Source: Pratylenchus scribneri (Eukaryota; Nematoda; Chromadorea; Rhabditida; Pratylenchidae). Taken from it: a stretch of DNA of 64,000 nt. Under the pieces are notes generated by a model. That model was given only the letters and a program-made list of their open reading frames with translations. It had not been told where the DNA came from and did not search any database. Made by a program: the position numbers and the translations under genes. Location of the stretch: contig JAQSEB010000143.1 of the NCBI GenBank assembly GCA_030063045.1, positions 372,001 to 436,000 on the forward strand, given 5' to 3'. Position 1 is the first letter of the stretch; each line of letters opens with the position of its first letter. Positions 22,269 to 32,236 of the stretch are shown here, piece after piece.

Positions 22269-25200
22269 ATGCCGATTAAATCAGAATTTGCTCCAGTCGA
22301 GGTTGCCGATGAGCCATTTCCGCCCAGATTATTGTCCACAATTTGGGACCATTTTTCGGCGGATCCCACCAAAATGGCATTGGTCAGTTTTAGGCCAAAT
22401 GAATGTTCACCTATTTTTGTGTATGGCCCAGATCAATGCCAAGGACCCTGAAGGGGATGGAGTCACATTCGGTGAATTATATGCCTTCTCATTGGCCACC
22501 GCTGCATTTTTGTCCAATCGGGGTTTTGGCCGGGGCGATGTGGCCTGTTTGGCCTTGCCCAATTGTTGGGAATATGTGGCCATTTTCATTGGTGCTGGCC
22601 TCCAGGGTGGGGCAATCAGCGGCGCAAATCCAATGTTTACCGACAGTCAGCGACACCAAATTTAAGCAAAAATATTGCATTTATTCAGAGGAACTCCAAC
22701 AACAATTTTTGGATTCCCGATGTAAAATGGTTTTTTGTTCCCCCGAAAATTTGGATCGAGTTTTGCATTCGGCACATTCTGCGCCCAATATTCAGGTGAA
22801 TGCATTTGAATTTATCATATTTTATAGAATAAATAGAATTAATTTAAAAATGTCATGCCCGGCGATTAGAATAGAAAATATGGATCCTAGATTAAAAATA
22901 AAATAATGAATTAATTTTTCAAGGCAATTATTTTTGTGGAGAGTGGCAAATCGAAAGGACCAATTCGGGAGAATGAGAGTTTTCCCTCATTTGGCATTAT
23001 TCGTTTTGGCCAAGTGCTGAGGACGGAGCCCAAATTTGAGGGCCAATTTCCGGTGCTCAAAAATTGTCGACCAGAAAAGGACATCCTCTTATTGCCTTAT
23101 TCCAGGTGTAATTATTACGTGAAAAATTTGTTGAATTTTTTGAATTATCAATCAATAAATTTGCTTCAAAATGTTCTAATTACACGAAAAGAGATATTAA
23201 TTATTAAAGCATAGATTCATACAAAAAGGAGAGGATAAATAAGTCATAAAAACCTAAAGGCCTATATCAAAATATCAATAAATGCATTAATCCAGTGTTT
23301 ATTAGTCCTAATCTATGGTAAGTTTGTTGGGACGAGAGCTGGGCATATATTCTCATCCGCTGGACCTTCACCGGTGCCTAAGCCCTCATTGGGCCATAAG
23401 GATTAAAGGGGAACTTGAATTGAAATTATATCTATCAGCAGTTGGCTGGAAAATAGAAATAATAAAATGAACAGAGGAAAAAGAAAAAGGGCCATTGAGG
23501 AGAAAAAGGGCTAATGTGGATTGGGGCAATATTGGATTGATAGGGAAAGTGGCGATACAGTAGGAAAAATAGGAAAGACCCTTATGAATTATTGGCATTG
23601 ACAAATTTAAATTGACATTCCTTTATGTTAAAGTCAAAATCATTTTCATTTTATGAAATTTAATTTCAGCGGCACAACTGGATCGCCAAAAGGCGTGATG
23701 AATTCACATCGAAATTTGGGCACAATGCTCAACATTTTCATTGACCATTTTCGACGCCATTTGCTGGCCTATATTCATCCACCATTTGTGGAATGCCGGG
23801 AACGGGAACTCCTTTTGCTTCCATTCTTCCATTGCTATGGCCTCGGAATGCTTTGCCATTGTCTTTTGGTTGGCTCAACCGGAATAATCATGTCTGGATG
23901 GGAGCCAACACTATTTTGCCGTACTGTTCAAAATTTCAAGGCCAGTCATTTTCTTCATTTTTGGCATTTTTTTCTAAATTAGTTTTTGTTGGATAGGAAT
24001 AGATCAAAAGCCAATTTTTTTATAATATTCTTTTTTCTCAAATTTTCATCAAATTTCGTCCAAATTATTCGCTATTTGGATAAAAAATGAATGATCTTTT
24101 TATTAAAATATCCAATAATTCATTTATAATTATACTTTTGCTCAAGTGAAAATTCTTCTGCCCATCCAATCAAATATCAAATACCGTAAATTATAAATTA
24201 GAAGCCATCGGGGCATATAAATTTCTTAGAACTTCTGATCAGAGGTGGAGCTTTTCCGATTTTTTCAGACAAAAATATTTATTTCGGTTTTATTTCACTT
24301 AAAATTCTTATTTTGTACATTATTTTTCGATGTGATCTATTAATAGAGATGGGGCTTCTAATAGAGAATACACGCCCGTCAATTTTACAGATTCGTGTCC
24401 TAAAAATTGTTCCGCCCATCCTTCTATTCCTCGCCAAAAGTCCAATTGTTTCGGAATTCGATTTGACCAGTGTGCACATTATTTTTTCGGGTGCGGCTCC
24501 GGCTGGTGCCGATTTATGCGAGGAATTGAAACGAAGGCATCCAACAATTCAACACATTGCCCAGGGCTATGGAATGACCGAAATGACGGTGGCCACTCAT
24601 TTGCCGGTTTTGGACAAGGAAAGACACGAATCCACTGGGAAATTGGCCGCAAATTTGGAAATGAAGGCAAATAAGGGAAAATATTTTCATTGAATTTAAA
24701 TCCAAATTATTGGAGATTTTGGACGTAGAAACCGGAGATGAGGTGGAGAGGGGAATGCCGGGCGAATTATATGTCCGAGGGCCAACCGTAATGCTTGGCT
24801 ATTTGGGAAGGCCGGAGGAGACGGCCAAAATGATCGATGCAGAGGGCTGGTTGAGGACAGGTACTTTTGGGTGACGAAATTAAATTAATTTTCAGATTTG
24901 AAGGTGACATTGTCTTTTTGGATGCGGAAGGTTTCATTCATGTCATTGATCGGCTAAAGGAATTGATCAAAGTTAATGGGCTTCAGGTCAATTTTAATTC
25001 ATTCAGAATTTAAATATTTATTTTTTTCCGTAGGTGGCTCCAGCTGAATTGGAGGATTTGCTTCTATCACATTCGGACATCCAGGATTGTGCCGTAATTG
25101 GTGTGCCGGATGCGAATGCCGGCGAATTGCCGCGGGCATTTGTGGTGCCAAAAAGTGGTTCGGCCCTAACAACGGAGGAAGTGCAACAATTTGTAAAAGG

Positions 25201-25638
25201 CAATTGAGGGGAAAATGATGCCAAAATTAAGGAAATATTTATTTGTAGAAAAAATATTTGTTTTTAAAAATAATTATTATATTTTGGCCATAAATATGTG
25301 TAATACTTAGATTTTGGTTAGGTTTAGCTCCAGATGAGCTTAGGGTTAGGGTAGGTAAGTTAAAAATCTTAGAGATTTATGGATTTGGCCAAGTTATATG
25401 GCCTTAAATAAAAGTTTATCTTTCGATATGAAATTTTTTCTGAAAATTAAATATCACCCTAAAATTAATGCAATTCAATTTAGCCAAGGTCGTTTACTAT
25501 AAACAATTGAAGGGAGGAGTACAATTTGTTGATGCCATCCCGAAAAGTCCTTCCGGCAAAATATTGCGACGATTATTGAGGGATCGAATGAGGAAAGAAA
25601 AAGAGGAAATGAATCAAAATAAAACATCCAAATTATAA
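22269..25638 (+). CDS. ANL-superfamily acyl-CoA synthetase / 4CL-like protein, paralogue 3 (PTS1 SKL end)
   Basis: Tandem duplicate of paralogue 2, starting [16 protein letters not shown]. Intact motifs are [78 protein letters not shown] and [12 protein letters not shown]. The protein ends NKTSKL, a canonical PTS1, so import into peroxisomes is likely. Three introns have GC donors: the one starting 23941, 24667-24715 and 25200-25483. The intron that splits the codon just before YGMTE in paralogues 1 and 2 is absent here (contiguous CAG GGC TAT GGA near 24555). Intron 23107-23669 holds interspersed repeat copy D. The 24.7-25.2 kb segment, introns included, is almost identical to 20.7-21.2 kb. 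Substrate unknown. Confidence 0.9.
23283..23604 (+). repeat. Interspersed intronic repeat, copy D
   Basis: It lies in an intron of ANL paralogue 3. It starts near ttattagtcctaatctatgg, contains ggggcaatattggattgata and ends gaattattggcattgac. Confidence 0.75.
24181..24373. mobile_element. Shorter relative of the taccgta inverted-repeat element
   Basis: The left end is taccgtaaattataaattag plus aagcc, and the right end is ggggcttctaatagagaata. It resembles the element at 17756 with decayed termini, and lies within the GC-donor intron of ANL paralogue 3 that starts at 23941. Confidence 0.55.
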
Positions 25639-25726
25639 TTTTTATATTTTCAAGTTAAATTTAATTTTATACAAAAAGCTTGAAAAATTTAACAAAAATT
25701 TCAATGTAATAAATTTGTTTAAATAT

Positions 25727-25776
25727 TCATGGAATGTCCGGCATAATTATTTCCTCATTTTCCCCTTTTCCATCCG
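25727..25776 (-). other. Detached original 3' coding end of the PTR gene
   Basis: On the minus strand, codons for TDGKGENEEIIMPDIP and a stop (25727-25729) continue the reading frame of the PTR gene exactly where it is interrupted at 27180. Removing the intervening element and one TA copy rejoins them in frame, so this is the ancestral C-terminus, now about 1.4 kb away. Confidence 0.8.
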
Positions 25777-25778
25777 TA

Positions 25779-27179
25779 TGCTCTGTTCCAAAAATATAGA
25801 ATCACGTCTTTTTTGCCCATATCTCGGTGTCGCCTTATCCAATTGAATTGAAAATTTTATCATTTGTTCATTACCGATAAATATTAAGATTCTGAGAGTT
25901 TAAACTCATTTTATAAACTTTTTAATTTTCTACGAATTTTTTTTCCAAAAAGTAGCTGTTCCATAAATATAGAATCAATATTTTGATGACCAAATTCTTA
26001 AAGAATACAATCACAATCGGAAAATCAATTTAATTTATAATTCCTCTATGTTTTATCAATCAAATGGCACACTGAACTTAATTGAACAATAATTTGAAGA
26101 GACAAAAAAAGTGAAAATTCGTAAAAAGTGGTTTTTAAACCGGTTTACATTTTTGAACCCATGGAAATTGGTTTTAGTTTGGAATCTTTTATACTAAAAT
26201 ATTCTATATAAAAAGTAGAAACTATTTCAAGTAAAAAGAGGACTAGAAAATATTGAATTTGGAATGCTCTCCCCCAATGAATATTAGTGGTTTCAAACCC
26301 TGAGGCAAAAAGGAACTGGTTTCGAACCCATAGAGCATAAAATGAATCTTTATTTTATGCTCATCGGATAGCCCGCAAAATTTCCTATAGGGAAAAGTTG
26401 ATTGCAAGTCCAAAAAGGATTCCTCTATGGAACACTAGGGCATTGAAATGTTAAAGTGACATTAATAACCATTTTAACAGGAAAATTGGCCCGTTTTTGA
26501 ACTTTTGATTTTATTTGAACGGAAATTCCATAGAGGAATCCTTTTTGGACTTGCAATCAACTTTTCCCTATAGGAAATTTTGCGGGCTATCCGATGAGCA
26601 TAAAATAAAGATTCATTTTATGCTCTATGGGTTCGAAACCAGTTCCTTTTTGCCTCAGGGTTTGAAACCACTAATATTCATTGGGGGAGAGCATTCCAAA
26701 TTCAATATTTTCTAGTCCTCTTTTTACTTGAAATAGTTTCTACTTTTTATATAGAATATTTTAGTATAAAAGATTCCAAACTAAAACCAATTTCCATGGG
26801 TTCAAAAATGTAAACCGGTTTAAAAACCACTTTTTACGAATTTTCACTTTTTTTGTCTCTTCAAATTATTGTTCAATTAAGTTCAGTGTGCCATTTGATT
26901 GATAAAACATAGAGGAATTATAAATTAAATTGATTTTCCGATTGTGATTGTATTCTTTAAGAATTTGGTCATCAAAATATTGATTCTATATTTATGGAAC
27001 AGCTACTTTTTGGAAAAAAAATTCGTAGAAAATTAAAAAGTTTATAAAATGAGTTTAAACTCTCAGAATCTTAATATTTATCGGTAATGAACAAATGATA
27101 AAATTTTCAATTCAATTGGATAAGGCGACACCGAGATATGGGCAAAAAAGACGTGATTCTATATTTTTGGAACAGAGCA
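25779..27179. mobile_element. 1.4-kb near-perfect palindromic element, TA target duplication
   Basis: Arms of about 653 bp (25779-26431 and 26527-27179) are inverted repeats that keep register over their full length. Every pair of positions I checked sums to 52958, so there are no net indels. They flank a 95-bp spacer. The termini are tgctctgttcc, and a TA dinucleotide lies at 25777-25778 and 27180-27181. There is no transposase open frame. It is most simply a non-autonomous Tc1/mariner-like foldback element inserted in the last coding exon of the PTR gene. The near-perfect arms imply a recent insertion or ongoing arm correction. Confidence 0.9.
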
Positions 27180-30100
27180 TATTCATTGCCATTTTCGATG
27201 CCAACAATTTCTTTGTGCCATTCTCATTTTCCTCCTCGCCATTTGGCAAAATCAATGGTTGGTTTGAGCTGGCCATTGAGGCAGATTTGTTATCATCCTC
27301 CAACATTTTCACTCCTTCATTTTGATGGCATTTTTGGCCAATTTTTTCTTCAAATTTGCCACTCGAAAGTTGTAATGAGAGGAGAACGGGTACAATGAAA
27401 AGGCCATGGACAAGTCCAATTGCCCTATAAAAAGTAAAAAAAATACAATTTTGGATAAATTTATTTTTTAAAATAATTACCCAAGGCAAAAAACGGTGTG
27501 GGCGAATGCCTCGATGATGTACATAGAAATAAAGAAAAGGGGAAAAACACAAATGACAGTGGAAATTGCAGCCTGAAAAAAGAAGCAAATATGTTTCCAA
27601 ATATTTTTGGGAAATTTTTTCCGAATTATTTTTAATTAAATAGGGCAAAAATTATTCAGATAAAAAATTAAATGATCATTTTTAATTTGTATATGTTTCC
27701 CAATACAAAATCCCAAAAAATTCTATCCAATTTCCCACCTCCAACATTGGCCGTCCCACGGCATTCAGAATTGATTCAATTTGCCGTTGGGGATTTCCAA
27801 CATTTCTGTCCATTTTATTGCCATCCAAATTTTGTTGTATCATTTTATTAAAATGATAGCAAATATGGGCTGAGAAATCGACGGAAAAGCCTATGGCCAT
27901 TAAAACATTGATCATTGTAACCTAACAAATTATTTTTTAGTTCAATTCCCGTAAAAATTTATCCGAATGAAATTTATTATCATAATATTAATTATGGGGC
28001 TTTAAAAATCCTCACCGGATCCATGTCCAGTCCCCACCAGCCCAATGCTCCCATCAATGCTGAAAATGGGTTTACAAATAGAATTTAATTTGTATTTTAA
28101 ATATATTCAAAAATGTGAGATTGGATAAATTTCCAAAAAATGGATTATGATTATTATTTTCATTCATTATATAATGGATAATTCTTTAGAATGGAATATT
28201 CCATTGCCAATTTAATAAATTAATATGGCCAAATTTTCCTTTATTAAAAACGACTCACTAAATGATATGGATAAAACCGAGAATGTGGCAATGCTGCTGG
28301 TCCGTAAATTTGGAATAATGAAGAAGCAAACCAATGCCATACATGTCAACGTCACCAATACTGCCTTTAGCAATTCCGTCTGAAAACCAATCAAAATTAT
28401 TCCCCCGGTTTAACTGGTCATTATTGGATATTGGCCATTTGGCCATCATAAACCAATAAAAAAAATTATTTCGACCATTCCAATGGATTAAGGAAAGAGA
28501 TAGTACTCAGTACCCACCTTGACGGTGAGGATCAAATCATAAATGGTGGAATCATAGTCAAAAACGGTGATTTTGAATTCTGGGAATTGGTCGACAATGG
28601 AACGAAGAGTGTCCACAAAGAAGGCACGTTCATGCCAACTCAGTTCTCCTTAAATTAAATATTAATTTGGTATAGACAACGGTGGAAAAATTGATTAAAT
28701 TCGAATTATTTAATAATATTACCCCAACGATAGAGGATGAAAACGAATTTGTCAACGGAAATTGTGCCACTGTAAAAATAAAAAAAATGATTAGTTTTAA
28801 TAATTTAAATTTTAAGGGAAACAGGCGGAATTATTCTAAGTTCGCCAGGCGGAATTATTCTAAGTTCGTCAGGCGGAATTATTCTAACTAAAACAGGCGG
28901 AATTATTCTAAGTTCGCCAGGCGGAATTATTCTAAGTTCGTCAGGCGGAATTATTCTAACTAAAACAGGCGGAATTATTCTAAGTTCGCCAGGCGGAATT
29001 ATTCTAACTAAACAGGCGGAATTATTCTAAGTTCGTCAGGCGGAATTATTCTAACTAAAACAGGCGGAATTATTCTAATTAAAACAGGCGGAATTATTCT
29101 AAGTTCGCCAGGCGGAATTATTCTAACTAAACAGACGGAATTATTCTAAGTTCGCCAGGCGGAATTATTCTAAGTAAAACAGGCGGAATTATTCTAATTA
29201 AAACAGGCGGAATTATTCTAACTAAAACAGGCGGAATTATTCTAATTAAAACAGGCGGAATTATTCTAAGTTCGCCAGGCGGAATTATTCTAACTAAAAC
29301 AGGCGGAATTATTCTAACTAAACAGGCGGAATTATTCTAAGTTCGCCAGGCGGAATTATTCTAAGTAAAACAGGCGGAATTATTCTAATTAAAACAGGCG
29401 GAATTATTCTAACTAAAACAGGCGGAATTATTCTAACTAAAACAGGCGGAATTATTTTAAGGGAAAATTTGCAAACTTTAAAATAATAATAAATTTTTAT
29501 AATAAAATTACTCTGTATTTTTTCGATATTCCACAATTCTTTTATCCTCCATCATTCTTTCGCGCAAATATTGAGGGACAAGCGAATAACTTGGAGAATA
29601 TTCCAAAGAATTTCGATGAGTTTTATTGAAATTAAGCCGATCATACTGCAAAATATAGACAATATTTTTAGGCCAATTCATTTACCTCCAAATAGTCATC
29701 AAGCCAAATATCAATGCGCAATGCATTTGGCAGGGAACCAAGTTTGCCAATCATTTGTTGGAATTTGGCCAATTCTTTTGGAATGCCCACATTCGGTGGT
29801 CGAAAAACAATCAATGACACTGGCGAATTCTAACAAATATTTATTGAAATGTAAATATTTTCCCCAAAATAATCCCTCAAATTAATATGGGATGGCCCAA
29901 ATTTGAATTGAAATATTCAATATAAAAAAAATTGAATTATTTTATTTTAATTCAATTAATATTATACTTCCATAATCTCATTTCTCACTTCGGTCATCAC
30001 TCGATTGATGACCCCAATAGATGTTTGCAGGGCTGAATCGGCTGGGAATGTTTTCTGCGGTTCAAATGTGGCCTCCATTCGATCAATGCCCAACACTGAA

Positions 30101-32236
30101 AGGGCATAGGCAATACAAAGCAGAATGGCTGCAACTAATTTGGCCCAACGTGACACAATGAATGCGGCATAGGCACGGCAAAATTTGATACTGCAAAAAA
30201 TTTCACATTTTTCTAAAATTTTCACCAAATGATATAAAATAATTTTGACAATGAAATTCCATGGGCAAAAACATAAAAAAAATTAGAATTAAATAAAAAA
30301 AAAACAATTAAATAGTACAAAATTAAAGTAAAAATTTCTCTGACCGTACTCTACGCATTTTGATTTCTGCCTTCTCCCTTCTTTGTTGCCGATGGCACCA
30401 TTCAATGAAGGGAAGGCATGGAGCAAAAACGAGGAATTCAAAGAGGAAATCGAGGCCAATGGCTACGGTAGTGCATAAACAAAATGAGGACATGAGGGAG
30501 GAGGGCGAAAACACTCCAATGCCAAATGCGAGTCCATTCGTGATGGAGGTGATCGCAATTGAAGGGCCCATTTCCCCAATCACTGATGCCATTCTTTCCG
30601 GCACTTATTTGGAAGATATTAAATTTTTATTTGTTTTCCATTTTTCCTTACCTCTGGCCTTGCCTTTCTTCTCATCCAATCGACTCCATTTTCGCCAAGA
30701 ATGAAGCAATAAAAATGCATTGTCCACACCGATGCCCAACACCAAAAATGGCATTATGGACATGATGGCATTGAATTGAATGCCAAACCATCCCAACAGG
30801 GCGAATGTGACCATTATAGCCAAAGATGGGGACAATAAGGCAAATGCGATCAAAATTAACTGTGAAATTATCATTTTTGGATTTTCTATTCCAAATTAGA
30901 ATAAATTTAATCAATTTATTAAGTAATTTTGTTTATTAAAATGGCAAAAATTGAGTGAAAATAATATGCTGACTAACTTAAAATAATCTTATTACTCACT
31001 TATTTAATATTATTAAAGAATAAAGATAAAGACTTCAAAATGTTGTTTTTCACCTGTGATTTCCATTTATATTGGCGGAATGCGACCAACATGAAGACGA
31101 CCATAGCGCCAATGCCAATGGCCAATAGGCGAATTGTTTGCTGTGAGCCGCGCATCATCTCGAAATTTGCAATTTCATCGCCGTATAAATGAATGTTGAA
31201 AAGGTCGCTGAACTGGCCACTTTTGGCCAATTCGAAAAGTTCCAATTCCAAATGGGCCAATGCTTGACGCCTTCGAGGGCCACGGCCTTCGAACATGTAC
31301 CTAAAAGGGGGTGAATTTATTTTTGGAAATTGATGAATTAAAAAGGGCCACATTTCATCATTTTAAAAAAATTTAATTCCCTTTTCAAATGTTGAATAAA
31401 AATGAATGAATGAAGAAAAATCTAAAAAGTCCATTTTTGAAGCGGACCAAAGAGCGATGTAACTGGCTGATTCCATTTTGGAAGGCTGCAAAGTTTGATT
31501 TGTGCCATTTTGTTCCCAAAATTGGACGCCAAAGAAATGTGAGCTCAATGGGACTTGGAAGCCGTAAATTCGTGAGATTGGATGGTCCAAATGAATTTGC
31601 GAATCCAACGGTGCCCCATCCAGCAATTGGGCCTCCTGTCGTTGATGGGCCCATTTATAGGCACGAAAGAGGAAATTCACGTCGCCACGGGAAGTCTGGA
31701 ATCGGTGGAGAATCAAAAATAATTAATTTATTTATTTTTAGAATTGTTTGACCTGAAATTGTTCAAGTCGCACAATTTTCGTCCCATTTCTTTCCTCCTC
31801 ATTTTCCTCATCCATTTTCACATTCATTCCTTTGATTTTTCGATCGAGTCGATCAATTTCGGCCAACAATTTTCCCGTAATCTTCAACCGTTTAGCCGGC
31901 TCTTTTGCCTCCAAAAATACCAACAAAATTTCGAGTCCATCCATTGTGACATTATAAAATTCGCCAAATGCCTAAAAAATGACAAAAATATTTTTCATAA
32001 TTTTTGTCAAAAATTGAATTATTCAAAATGCTAATTTGCACCTCCAATTCCTTTGCCGCCCTTCCATTTTGATGGGCAAATCCTCTTCGGACGTCGGTTT
32101 CAATTTTTGCATCAAAAAGGAGAAAATAGGAAAGTGTGGGCAGAAAAATAAGCAAATTGGCCAGAAAAATGGCAATCGGCCGTCGTCCAATTTGTAGGCC
32201 CAATTGGCGGAGAAGCCCAGAAAGTAGGGAGACCAT
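27112..32236 (-). CDS. Patched-related (PTR/PTCHD-type) sterol-sensing-domain membrane protein, C-terminus altered by insertion
   Basis: The start at 32236 (MVSLLSGLLRQLGLQIGRRP) leads into TM1 (FLANLLIFLPTLSYFLLF) and the first luminal domain. A sterol-sensing/RND core follows: IRLLAIGIGAMVVFMLVAF, NAIMSIMPFLVLGIGVDNAF, ERMASVIGEMGPSIAITSIT and SLMSSFCLCTTVAIGLDFLF. The second half repeats the pattern: a TM helix at SRWAKLVAAILLCIAYALSV, a luminal loop, then DMDPVTMINVLMAIGFSVDF and AIGLVHGLFIVPVLLSLQL. GVDNAFLL and GFSVDFSAH are the paired TM4/TM10 motifs typical of PTR/dispatched proteins. C. elegans homologues act in cuticle, moulting and glial lumen formation. An intron holds minisatellite array 3. 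The present reading enters the palindromic element and ends after 21 element-encoded residues, replacing a 16-residue acidic tail. Confidence 0.88.
28820..29460 (+). repeat. Minisatellite array 3 (24-bp unit) inside a PTR intron
   Basis: About 27 units by length, mixing tails ttcgcc, ttcgtc, actaaaac and attaaaac after aggcggaattattcta. It is antisense to the host gene and same-strand as the other arrays. It separates the exons ending near 28768 and beginning near 29512. Confidence 0.95.

Noticed and set aside
25320..25360. Telomere-like ttagggttaggg motif
   Set aside because: Only two units inside an intron, and nematode telomeres are normally ttaggc.
25779..27179. Element acting as a spliced-out intron in the PTR gene
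   Set aside because: The nearest gt donor and ag acceptor pairs at its ends give a stop codon or the wrong frame for the native tail.
27095..27398. Plus-strand frames near the right edge of the palindrome
   Set aside because: They are antisense shadows of the PTR C-terminal exon and of the element arm.
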